Assembly (NCBI RefSeq): GCF_002778015.1
Contig: NZ_NJPP01000017.1
Coordinates: 1-37,136, forward strand
DNA length: 37,136 bases
Reading direction: 5' to 3'
Source of the DNA: Bartonella tribocorum
GTDB taxonomy: Bacteria > Pseudomonadota > Alphaproteobacteria > Rhizobiales > Rhizobiaceae
The position numbers were made by a program, and so were the translations under genes. Within the stretch, counting starts at the first letter, position 1. The number at the start of each line of letters is the position of its first letter. The notes below the pieces were generated by a model. That model made no database searches. It was not told where the DNA came from and saw only the letters and a list, made by a program, of their open reading frames with translations. Of the stretch, positions 29,370-37,136 are shown piece after piece.

Positions 29370-29816
29370 ATGTCATATATCATTTTTGCAACCGGTGGCA
29401 CAACAAGAGTGCCCACAACACTTCGCCATAAATGGCTTAATTATGCGTTTGTAACACACACTGCCGCAAAGAACCTCAAAACTGTCTTCAAGAATTGTTC
29501 TGTAAAATCTGTTGCCAATTGCCTCACAGCCGGAGTATTATGGGGTGAATTTTTATTTGCCCATGAAATTTGTCGCCTTCTCAAAGTTACATTGCCTCTG
29601 AATGCTTTGGCAAAGAATGGACACCAAAAAACACAGAGGTCACATATTTCTCACTGCTAAAACAACAAGAACATTTAAGCACATGCGCTTAAAAAGATAC
29701 AGTGCATGCCCCCTATCCCCTCCCATCTTACATACAGAAATAAGAAATTCTCAACTTGGAAAAACCTGTATAAAGATTTTATTTACCACTGGTATAGCTG
29801 CAAAAACAGCGCTATG
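29370..29816 (+). pseudogene. Unrecognised decayed gene between two MFS genes
   Basis: An ATG with AAGGAG eight bases ahead starts MSYIIFATGGTTRVPTTLRH and stays open for 96 codons; further protein-like text continues in another frame (ASECFGKEWTPKNTEVTYFS) and later ILFTTGIAAKTAL to a stop at about 29816. The good start and the scattered continuation suggest a gene of about 150 residues broken by frameshifts. The family is not recognised. Confidence 0.4.
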
Positions 29817-29866
29817 AAAGACACCCTCTAAAACAAATACAATGAATATTGTAGTGGAAAAATGAA

Positions 29867-31063
29867 ATGTTACGTAAAATTCTCCGTTTCAAGGCAAGCG
29901 TCCACCTTGTTCTCATCACCACTCTTTTAAGCAATGTTGGAGTCTTTATGGTCGCTCCTTTCTTGGCGATCTACTTAAGCAAATTGAATTCTCTCAGTGC
30001 AATAGAAGTAGGTACCATCATGGGAACAGCTTTTTGGTGCCAAAAAGCAAGCTGCCTTTTAGGGGGAATACTTTCCGATTATGTGCATATCAAAAAAACC
30101 ATGCTTTTGGGTTTAGCGATGCGGATACCAGGTTATTTTATCATCGGTTTCACGCATAACTTTTATATCCTGCTCTTCTCCTGCATCGTTATTGGACTAG
30201 GAAGCAGTATGTATTTTCCTGCTGCAAAATCTTTTTTAGTAAAAAATGTCTCTCAAGCTGACAAAGTTAATATTTTAGCCACCAGATCCATTTTTGCCAA
30301 CATAGGAATAGCCATTGGCCCATTACTTGGAATGCTCATTTTAAAAATTCATCCTCATCTATTATTTAGCATCACTGGCTTCATCTTTTTTCTATTATTT
30401 CTTCTCAACTGCACATTAAAAGAAAGCCCTGGTACCAGTACCAGCACACTGAGTCAAATAGATTTTTCTGATTTTCGAAAACTACTAACCCACAAGACGA
30501 TGCTTCGTGTAGCACTTTTTACGTTTTTATTTACCTTTCTTTATATACAACTCAAAATCACGATCCCTCTGTTTGGTGACCAAAATTTTGGGAGAAGTGC
30601 CCCCTCGTACATTTTTCTTCTCAATGCTCTTATTGTCATCTTTTTCCAAATACCTCTCTCAAGATGGTCCTGTAGGAAAAACGCCAAAACGCCTATAGTA
30701 TTATCTTTTATATTTTTTGGGCTCTCATTCTTTATTCTCCACACTCTTGACCATTCTTACCCGTACCTCTTTTTAGCAGTCATTATTTTTACTTTTTCCG
30801 AAATTATTCTGCGTATACGCCTCGATTATGATGCGATAAATATAGATGAACGCCTCATCGCTAGTGCATTTGGCATCATGAGTTTGTCGAGTGCTTTTGG
30901 AGGAATGGCAGGAAGTTACTTCGGCTCTCTCTTATACAACAAAGCTATTTGGGGTTTATCCGCTTGGCAAATCTTAAGCATTATATCTCTCAGTGCTGCT
31001 CTTCTCTCTCTAATGCTCTTCATGAAAAAAGCAAAAAGTAAATTCAAACAATCTCACGCCTAA
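29867..31063 (+). CDS. MFS transporter
   Basis: An intact 398-residue, 12-helix MFS protein, starting MLRKILRFKASVHLVLITTL. The motif-A loop GGILSDYVHIKKTMLLG lies between helices 2 and 3; IGLGSSMYFPAAKSFLV and ANIGIAIGPLLGMLI are typical of helices 4-5. The substrate is unknown. It is the third transporter in the row after the peptide locus, and it stands closest to the cyclodipeptide operon, whose own exporter is broken. Confidence 0.88.
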   Translation: MLRKILRFKASVHLVLITTLLSNVGVFMVAPFLAIYLSKLNSLSAIEVGTIMGTAFWCQKASCLLGGILSDYVHIKKTMLLGLAMRIPGYFIIGFTHNFYILLFSCIVIGLGSSMYFPAAKSFLVKNVSQADKVNILATRSIFANIGIAIGPLLGMLILKIHPHLLFSITGFIFFLLFLLNCTLKESPGTSTSTLSQIDFSDFRKLLTHKTMLRVALFTFLFTFLYIQLKITIPLFGDQNFGRSAPSYIFLLNALIVIFFQIPLSRWSCRKNAKTPIVLSFIFFGLSFFILHTLDHSYPYLFLAVIIFTFSEIILRIRLDYDAINIDERLIASAFGIMSLSSAFGGMAGSYFGSLLYNKAIWGLSAWQILSIISLSAALLSLMLFMKKAKSKFKQSHA

Positions 31064-31073
31064 TCCTCTCATT

Positions 31074-31166
31074 ATGTTGGAAAACTTCATAAGCTTTTCA
31101 GAATGGATTGCACCAATTGCGATAATCTTTAGTCTTTGCATTTATTCACTACTTGAGATCAAATAA
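31074..31166 (+). CDS. Possible 30-residue hydrophobic peptide
   Basis: A frame MLENFISFSEWIAPIAIIFS then LCIYSLLEIK, with one membrane-type segment, starts ten bases after the MFS stop. No convincing ribosome site, so it may be chance or the remnant of a membrane gene. Confidence 0.2.
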   Translation: MLENFISFSEWIAPIAIIFSLCIYSLLEIK

Positions 31167-31267
31167 TTGCTTCGAGACACATCCATTATTTTGCCCATTA
31201 TACAACCTCATAAAAACAAATGACTGTATTTTATACCCGTTGCACCTAAAACCTACAAAAACAGGTT

Positions 31268-31446
31268 CAGATATGGAATGGTAAGGCTTTTTAAGCGGCC
31301 TGATAGGCACCATAATTCCTAGTGTATGGTTACAGAAGCCGCAGAGATTTTTTCATACTTAAAAAGTAGATTTTTTACACTTTAAAAACTTGTGCCTCTA
31401 AAGCAAAACAAACCGATAAAAGCTGCACCATCTGTGCAGCTTTTTT
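31268..31446 (+). repeat. Decayed copy of the PhnA-like gene 3' end and terminator
   Basis: Aligns with 20588-20760: ATGGAATGGTAAGGCTTTTT against ATGGGATGGTGGGGCTTTTT, then the TGGTTACAGAAGCCG region, and a terminator hairpin AGCTGCAC / GTGCAGCT with a T run (31418-31446) at the same distance. The coding frame is destroyed, but the hairpin is kept with compensating bases. It bounds the peptide/MFS block on the right as the intact gene does on the left. Confidence 0.85.
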
Positions 31447-32016
31447 GCGACATCTTCTTGATTTTTTCATTCCTTCAACGCAGTAAAAATCTCTCACAAG
31501 CCAATTTTAAGCTTTTATAAAAGTAAAAAAAAACACAAAGCATCCAGCACAACCTTAACTGAAAAATCTCTACTCTTGTCAGTTTTAGAATAAGACAGCT
31601 ACAGATATTATTTTTATAAGCTCCACAATCCACGATATCATATGATGATAGCCCCATTTATTCTAATAATTATTGAGAGCTTCCTCTCCTAATATAGTCC
31701 AAAGTTCTAAATATCACATATCCCTGTCAAAAACTAAAAGACTACCACTAAAAGACTTTTGCTCTCAATAAATATTTTTTCACACGACCACCTGTTTACC
31801 GGCACTTCAATTTGATACGTGTCTAACTTTTCTTAACCTTCCTGCACTAGATAAAAATCAAATCCAAGCTGTTAAGTTTGGAAACAGGCCCATATTAATA
31901 GTTAAAGTGGTACCAATCTTCATGTGTATCTCATGGTAACTTAACAAATCAACGATCCTTATGATCTTTACAAAGCAATTTATTTATTTTATAAGATTAT
32001 GTAGTGAAGTGATTAG
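31447..32016. other. Intergenic region upstream of the cyclodipeptide operon
   Basis: No gene recognised. A small tandem repeat of CTACCACTAAAAGA type occurs near 31738-31762. The last 150 bases are AT-rich and probably hold the operon promoter. Confidence 0.4.
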
Positions 32017-32041
32017 TTATTTATTTTTTATTAAATAAATG
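32017..32041. promoter_or_regulatory. AT-rich inverted repeat upstream of the cyclodipeptide synthase gene
   Basis: ATTTATT and AATAAAT arms flank a T/A-rich centre, about 50 bases before the synthase start. It could be an operator or part of the promoter. It does not match an iron-regulator box that I can name, and low complexity makes chance likely. Confidence 0.3.
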
Positions 32042-32089
32042 AGGATTTTGCGATCATTCATTGTGATGTAATGCGGGGATAGGGGGAAT

Positions 32090-32839
32090 ATGAGTTTACA
32101 AAGAATAGATATCAATGATCGTTTTTCATTTTCTATAAGGGGACAATCGGAAAACTGCTCTCGTTTAATCGCGATGAAGCAGCATATTATGATTGGTATA
32201 AGCCCGTTTAATTCAAGATTTTCAGAAAGATATATCACTGAACTCATATATTGGGGTGCAAAAAAATTCAATAGCATTGACATATTGCTTCCGGATATAG
32301 AATCTGCGATGCTTCTTGTATTAGCATCTGGAGCCTCTAAAGCTAAAGCAGAGAGAAAAACAAAAAAAGAACTCAATCGTATAAGACGCATATTATACAA
32401 TATTCAGAGTTTTAATAACTTAGAAAAATTATTTCGCATTCTTGATTTCTCTCAATATAAGCAAAATGAAAATTACAAAACACTAAAATCAAAAGCTATA
32501 AATTTGTACAAGAAAAATCAGGATTTTAGTTCGTTATGCACGAAAATGTCAATTCAAGCGGTTGGACATCGAGCAAAAAGCGTGGGATTATCAACCGAAG
32601 AAATAGCTGGTTTTGAAACAACAGATATTTCTATTGAATATATATTCGATGAAATACCATTCTACGTAAATACCCCGTCTTTACTCAATATAGAAAGCTC
32701 AGTTTTGGCCTACCATCGTGAATGGCCAGTAGGAGAATTGTTGCTCAGCGGCAAAACACCTCTATATGTTGATAAACAACAAGGCCACGGAATTGTTTCA
32801 ATATGCGCGCAAACAGATAACAAAAAAACTCGTTTATGA
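32090..32839 (+). CDS. tRNA-dependent cyclodipeptide synthase (YvmC-like, NYH subfamily)
   Basis: 249 residues. Cyclodipeptide synthases take two aminoacyl groups from charged tRNAs and make a 2,5-diketopiperazine. Visible family features: the catalytic serine S38 in IMIGISPFNSRFSE with N41; a basic tRNA-binding helix KAKAERKTKKELNRIRR (84-100); the Y184-x-x-x-E188 pair in EYIFDEIPFYVNTP; Y208-H209 in SSVLAYHREW. N41/Y208/H209 place it in the NYH subfamily. The string GISPFNSRFSE and the flanking ENC...ERK pattern are the same as in Bacillus YvmC, which makes cyclo(Leu-Leu), so a hydrophobic product is likely (inference). Ribosome site AGGGGGAA. A P450 gene follows after 24 bases. Confidence 0.93.
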   Translation: MSLQRIDINDRFSFSIRGQSENCSRLIAMKQHIMIGISPFNSRFSERYITELIYWGAKKFNSIDILLPDIESAMLLVLASGASKAKAERKTKKELNRIRRILYNIQSFNNLEKLFRILDFSQYKQNENYKTLKSKAINLYKKNQDFSSLCTKMSIQAVGHRAKSVGLSTEEIAGFETTDISIEYIFDEIPFYVNTPSLLNIESSVLAYHREWPVGELLLSGKTPLYVDKQQGHGIVSICAQTDNKKTRL

Positions 32840-32863
32840 TTAAAAATTCAAGGGGAAAAGGAA

Positions 32864-34123
32864 ATGGTACGCCACATTATTCAATTCAACGTTATGGATA
32901 AAAATTTTCAAAAAAATCCGTACGATACATACAAAACTGTACATTCTTCTAACTCTGTTCTTTGGGATGAAAATCTTAAGGCTTATTTTTTTGGCCGATA
33001 TGAAGATGTCAACTCAATTTTGAGGGACGCTCGCTTTACCACAGCGCCCTTAGCCATTCGAGCCGAGCCTGTAATGGGGGATCGCGTATTGGCACAAATG
33101 GAAGGAGACGAACACCATAGCAAACGGCACGCTGTACTTTCAAAACTCACTGGGAAAATGTTCCGCACGCGCTATGCTCCCCTTATTGAAAAAACAATAG
33201 ACCGACTTCTCATGCCCTATCTTGCAAAGGGGCGAATAGATATTATGAATGAATTTGGAAAAGATTATAGCGTGCTTGTTACATTAATGGTCTTAGGACT
33301 ACCGATAGATCGCTACAAAGATATATCAATGTGGCACAAAGGAGTCGCATCTTTTGTCACCAGCCTAAACCAATCCAATGAAGAAAAAGAATTCAGCTTA
33401 TCATGTAGCAAAAATATCATTTCTTATCTCACACCGCTGATAGAAGAATGGGATAAAAATTCATCAGAAGACTTAATCTCTGTTTTATGCCAGAAAACAG
33501 ATGATGGCAAAAGTATGACAACTTCTGAAATAGTTGCTCTCGTCCTTAACATGTTATTGGCTGCCATAGAACCTGCAGATAAAACTTTAGCTTATCTTTT
33601 TTATCATTTACTCACAAACCCGAATGAATTAGAAAAAATCCAAACCGATAGAACAGCTCTTGGCGACGCTATAACAGAAACATTACGCCTCACTTCCCCT
33701 GTTCAACTTATACCTCGCCAGACCAATCAAGCAATGGAGTTTGCAGGGATCTCGTTGCCAGCAAATTCTCTCATTTTTTGCATTATTGGAGCAGCAAACC
33801 GCGATCCTGATGTCTTTATGGAACCCAATAATTTTATCCCAGAACGCAAACGGATCCATAAAACCAGTCCAGATCTTATAAAGACCGCAAACCATTTGGC
33901 CTTTGGAGCAGGTATGCACATTTGTGTAGGTTCTGCTTTTGCTCTCATGCAAATAGAGCTAACGGCAAATAGACTCCTCGATAAACTCAACGAGATTAGT
34001 CTAACCGATGGCTTTCTTTTGGAAAAAGAAGGATTGTATACAAGAGGACCATCAGCACTCCCAATCACATTCATCCCGATATCACAGTCCTCACAAACAG
34101 CTATTCATTCTCAAAACCTATGA
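32864..34123 (+). CDS. Cytochrome P450 (CypX-like), cyclodipeptide oxidase candidate
   Basis: A 419-residue soluble bacterial P450. The heme loop LAFGAGMHICVG carries the axial Cys354; ExxR is ETLR (E272-R275); the PERF-like segment is FIPERKR. In the I-helix the usual acid-threonine pair is E236-P237 (LLAAIEPADKTL), so the proton-relay threonine is replaced. This is unusual, though I believe EPADK-type I-helices occur among CypX relatives. In Bacillus, CypX oxidises cyclo(Leu-Leu) made by YvmC to pulcherriminic acid, an iron chelator; the same order of genes here suggests the same type of reaction. It needs ferredoxin partners, which are not encoded in the window. A broken second copy lies at about 36.2-36.4 kb. 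Confidence 0.95.
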   Translation: MVRHIIQFNVMDKNFQKNPYDTYKTVHSSNSVLWDENLKAYFFGRYEDVNSILRDARFTTAPLAIRAEPVMGDRVLAQMEGDEHHSKRHAVLSKLTGKMFRTRYAPLIEKTIDRLLMPYLAKGRIDIMNEFGKDYSVLVTLMVLGLPIDRYKDISMWHKGVASFVTSLNQSNEEKEFSLSCSKNIISYLTPLIEEWDKNSSEDLISVLCQKTDDGKSMTTSEIVALVLNMLLAAIEPADKTLAYLFYHLLTNPNELEKIQTDRTALGDAITETLRLTSPVQLIPRQTNQAMEFAGISLPANSLIFCIIGAANRDPDVFMEPNNFIPERKRIHKTSPDLIKTANHLAFGAGMHICVGSAFALMQIELTANRLLDKLNEISLTDGFLLEKEGLYTRGPSALPITFIPISQSSQTAIHSQNL

Positions 34124-34173
34124 TTTATAGGGCAGAACAAATATTTTGAAAAATATCAGTAGGGGGCATAAGA

Positions 34174-35246
34174 ATGCAAAAGAGAGATTCCTATAGCAAA
34201 TCAGAAAAGTATGTCATCTATACCGTCATTATTTCCAGTATACTTCCCTTGCTCGATGGAAGCATTGTTAATGTCATACTTCCTAACCTTACACATTATT
34301 TTTCAACGGGAGAAAATAATATACAATGGATTGTAACCTCCTATTTTCTCGCCACTGTTCCTGGGCTTTTAATAGCAGCCTTTGTGCAAGGAAGGATAGG
34401 CATCAAAAAGACATGGCTCCTTGCAAATTTCATTTTTATGCTTGGCTCAAAACCAACGAAACAGCAAAAACAAAATTTAACTTATTGGCATTTTTAGCCT
34501 TTTCCCTATCCCTTATTTCATTTTTTTACCTCACAGAAGCCAGGAACATCAATAACAGCAACATCCTCTCTATCATAGCACTGATAGCGGTTACCTCTCT
34601 CATATTATTCATTGTGTTGAATCAGAAAGCAAAAAACAAATTAATCGTCTTTAGCGGATTTACAAATGTGCGCTATACATTACTCATGATCATGGGGCTT
34701 ATTGCTTCTTTCCTCTTTTATAGCTTTCTTGTTTATTTCCCGCTAGCTAACGCCTTGGAAGAACCCCATAAAAAGAGCCTTCTCATCATCGGTGCACTCC
34801 TTGCTCTACAAGGGGTGGGAGCATGGATCGGAAGGAAATTTATTTATCAGAAATGGAAAGAAAAATCTCCCTTTTTCATGATAGGAATTGGTTTGCTGAT
34901 CTCAAGCTTTGGCTTATTATGCTTTGGCTATACGCTAAGCATGGATGGGTTAGGATTCTTACTAAGGGGTGTAGGGCTTGGCATCACCACCATTGTATGC
35001 CTTTCCGCCCCCATACAATATGTCAACAGTTTATACGTTAAAGATACAGCAGTGATCACACGCATATTACAGCAAATAGGTGGCGCTTTGGGCTGTGTGT
35101 TCGCAGGCTATTTACTCCATCCGCTAACACAAGGATACCTCTCCCTTAACCAAACCTATCTCATATTTTTCCTTTTCTCTCTCACTGCATTTTTACTGTT
35201 CTGTCTGGTACTCTCCTTATCGCATAAGGAGAAGAGCGCAAATTGA
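34174..35246 (+). pseudogene. MFS exporter of the cyclodipeptide operon, internally deleted and frameshifted
   Basis: Starts MQKRDSYSKSEKYVIYTVII after AGTAGGGGGC. The first frame has LLDGSIVNVILPNLTHYF and the NIQWIVTSYFLA segment of DHA2 (EmrB/QacA-like, 14-helix) pumps, and reaches residue ~90 just after helix 2-3. At about 34440 it passes into another frame reading KTNETAKTKFNLLAFLAFSL, which corresponds to the loop and helix 7 of such pumps; helices to the end follow, up to 35246. The region for about 100 residues (helices 3-6) is therefore missing as well as the frame. The third gene of the operon is thus broken; the natural partner in Bacillus (YvmA) is also an MFS pump. Confidence 0.8.
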
Positions 35247-35568
35247 TGAGATGATTTATTTGAACACCATAATATTTGATATTTGCCATGGTTATAAAAT
35301 CATAGAGCATCCATTATGGTTAGGGAATAGGAATAGCCCCATCCCCCTCATCTTCTATTCTAAGTTCATAGGACTTAAATATTATAAATCCGTAGAGCCT
35401 CTTGCCTTTATCAAATATCTTAGTGTTTGTTGCGCTCCATAGCTCTCCTTTTTTCCACAAGACTTTTCAACTGCTCTCCTGCTTCACTTTTGTTCTCTAC
35501 CCTACTGGTTATGATGGTCAAAAGCTCTGTCAGTTTTTTTGACCAGCAAAGAACTTACAACAGATTGA
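35247..35568. other. Intergenic region, nothing recognised
   Basis: A 63-codon plus frame (35251-35442) has no ribosome site and no family resemblance. No hairpin with a T run was noticed after the operon. Confidence 0.4.
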
Positions 35569-35990
35569 TTTATAAGGATCATTGATTGTTTTGTATACAG
35601 CATGAGAGATCCGAATATCGTAAGGTTTTCTCATTCTAAACTCTCTCAGATTGAATTAATTAATATCGCTTTCTTAAATGTCACAAACAGGTGAGCCATG
35701 TGGATAAAAATTATTAAAGAAAGACGTAAAAATAGCTCTTAGTGAACGCTCTTAAGCGCCAAAGGCTGTGTCGCAATATCCACGAGCTGGCAAAGTGTGT
35801 GATGATACCGTCTTTCTTCTCCATAAGCGTAAAGATGGGGGGCTCCATGGTTTTATCGTTATACCATTCACGCTCACCGTCACAAAATGATCTTGAGTGC
35901 CTTCAAAGATGCCTCTCAAAGCCCGTGAATTGGCAACAGGGTGTGGTTCTATTTTACAGCCCCCACATTTAGAAAGTGCATTTGACGCAT
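35569..35990 (+). pseudogene. Integrase 5' region, decayed copy 6
   Basis: The leader repeat (TTATAAGGATCATTGATTG, ATATCGTAAGGTTTTCTCA, GTGTGGATAAAA-like) is followed by GAACGCTCTTAAGCGCCA and the integrase text in shifting frames: HKRKDGG as CATAAGCGTAAAGATGGGG, then FYRYTIHAHRHKMIL, SAFKDASQSP and the NWQQG segment. It covers more of the DUF4102 domain than the other copies (about 75 codons) but has stops and frameshifts. Confidence 0.65.
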
Positions 35991-36214
35991 CTTATCATGA
36001 TATTTTTATCTGCTTTTAAGCGACAAAAACGCACTCATTACTGGTTGCAAGAGCTTGGTTTGGCAGAGGTTTTCTTGTGTGTTATGTTAAGGTTATACAA
36101 AAGCAACTGGACACTCGGGGGGAAATTTTAAAAAAATACACTTCAAGTTTTGTCATGCGGGCTTAGCGGTTAATGCAGCCTCTGCCCTTGCAATGTATCT
36201 CTTAGAGTCACGTC
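35991..36214. other. Short stretch without a recognised gene
   Basis: No intact frame. The sequence may be the far end of the integrase remnant or the start of the P450 remnant, but I cannot align it. Confidence 0.35.
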
Positions 36215-36400
36215 ACCAAACATCATAAAAAATGCTCTCGTTGCAATGAAAGCGATTGATCCTGACATTTTCCCCTCATAAATTTTTCATCAGGACGCAA
36301 ACGTATCGGTAACACTGTAGATTTTGTAAAGACCGCAAACATTTGATTTTGGAACAAGACCTAGACGTTTGCTCTGTTTTTCTCTCATGTAGAAAAAATT
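36215..36400 (+). pseudogene. Decayed second P450 gene fragment
   Basis: Matches the heme-loop region of the P450 at 33750-33950. GATCCTGACATTTTCC against GATCCTGATGTCTTTA, ACGCAAACGTATC against ACGCAAACGGATC, and TTTGTAAAGACCGCAAAC against TTATAAAGACCGCAAAC are aligned in order, followed by a diverged ATTTG...TTTGG segment and GCTCTGTTTTTCTCTCATG against GGTTCTGCTTTTGCTCTCATG. Stops and deletions destroy the frame (IDPD, then a stop). It is a much older copy of the same or a related P450. Confidence 0.75.
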
Positions 36401-37030
36401 GAGAGCTTTTATTTTCATGGTGTTTTGAGAAAGAGAGCTGTTGTTATTTTTTAAATTTTGAGAGGAGAGATATGAGATGTTTTTTGATACACGATTTCGT
36501 ATTCTGTTTGAGCCCCTCTTTTTTGCAAAGCTTTGCAAAATATAAAGAAATAACAAAGAGAGACCATGAATTAGTGCTGCAATAGTGTGTAAAGGATAGT
36601 TTTTAGTTTCAAGGTCCCCTTAAGCAACATGATAGGGGATTTATGCAAAGAAGAGAAGGGTTTTTGTATATTTTAGCGTTTCTAGTCAATGCTTAAATTT
36701 TCGCCATTTCTAGAATTATTATGGTTTAAGATCAGTTTTGCATGGATATGTGGTGTGTATTTTATTAACAATAACGTATGAAGTTATTGCGATTGATAAA
36801 ATGTTTTAGTTTGTAGGAAGATAGAGTATTTAGCGTTATGCTGTGTTTGACTTGTTTTCAGCAAAGGACAAGCCATAGAACTCATATTCTGATCAGTAAA
36901 GCACTGTCCTCATTTTATGATTAGAAATTGATGTGGGAGTTTTTGATTATAGCAGTTTCGTTTGAGAGTGCCTCCCCTTGTATTTTTTATGTGTGTCTTT
37001 TTATGCAGAACACCTTGCCCTTACAGCATT
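36401..37030. other. Intergenic region at the right end, nothing recognised
   Basis: AT-rich, short frames only. A minus frame (36556-36290) runs antisense to the P450 remnant and is not supported as a gene. Confidence 0.4.
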
Positions 37031-37062
37031 TCTCCCATCAACGATATTGGTTCTGCGACAGA
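37030..37062 (+). repeat. Short internal fragment of the PhnA-like gene
   Basis: TCAACGATATTGGTTCTGCG at about 37034-37056 is identical, over about 21 bases, to 20258-20279 inside the PhnA-like gene. The flanks are only loosely alike. It is a third trace of this gene in the window. Confidence 0.6.
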
Positions 37063-37136
37063 GCTCTTTCATGCAGAAGCTTTTAATAATGCTATTCCTC
37101 TCTGCCAAACCTTGCGATGTAGCAAATTGCGCTGTC

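Noticed and set aside
33683-34074. Minus-strand frames of 89 and 115 codons
   Set aside because: They are antisense to the P450 heme-loop region, whose identity is certain.
1-37136. CRISPR array
   Set aside because: No regularly spaced short repeats with unique spacers were seen; the repeated sequences are long, few and irregularly placed.

Overview
The window looks like an accessory (genomic-island) stretch of a Bartonella chromosome or that of a close Rhizobiales relative. The evidence is a low-GC base composition, a Porin_2-type porin of the Bartonella Omp43 kind, a dapB-gpmA pair followed by tRNA-Leu, a PhnA-like membrane protein of rhizobial type, and many decayed genes between a few intact ones. 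The genus call is inference from protein resemblance; the species cannot be fixed from the sequence alone.

Layout. 1-611: decayed tail tape-measure gene of a prophage, minus strand. 805-2467: dapB, gpmA and tRNA-Leu(CAG). 2468-5560: decayed material, including a broken DUF488 gene and a broken coiled-coil gene. 5560-7500: remnant of an MccB/ThiF-like adenylating enzyme translationally coupled to an intact MFS exporter, the look of a dead microcin C-type locus. 7630-18350: tRNA-Ser(GCT), porin, a zinc amidase, an alpha/beta hydrolase and a Bcr/CflA-type MFS pump, set among five decayed copies of the 5' region of one tyrosine integrase gene (DUF4102 type). 19614-20760: PhnA-like membrane protein with its terminator.

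21121-25927 is an apparently intact peptide natural-product locus: a 49-residue peptide with a double-glycine leader, a JmjC/cupin-type Fe(II)/2-oxoglutarate oxygenase, an MFS exporter, an unrecognised 223-residue protein, and a methyltransferase fused to a winged-helix/DUF2087 tail. A VOC-family protein lies inside a duplicated segment just downstream, followed by two more MFS transporters (one frameshifted) mixed with decayed genes.

32090-35246 is a three-gene operon: a tRNA-dependent cyclodipeptide synthase closely resembling YvmC (cyclodileucine synthase), a cytochrome P450 of CypX kind, and an MFS exporter with an internal deletion. This is the pulcherriminic-acid (iron-chelating diketopiperazine) gene set known from Bacillus. 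A second, decayed P450 copy lies at about 36.2-36.4 kb.

Two cargo blocks, the peptide locus and the cyclodipeptide operon, are separated and bounded by pieces of the same PhnA-like gene: the intact gene, a copy of its 3' end and terminator at 31268-31446, and a short internal fragment near 37037. This suggests stepwise accretion at one hotspot. The two most interesting systems are the peptide/oxygenase/methyltransferase locus and the cyclodipeptide-P450 operon.
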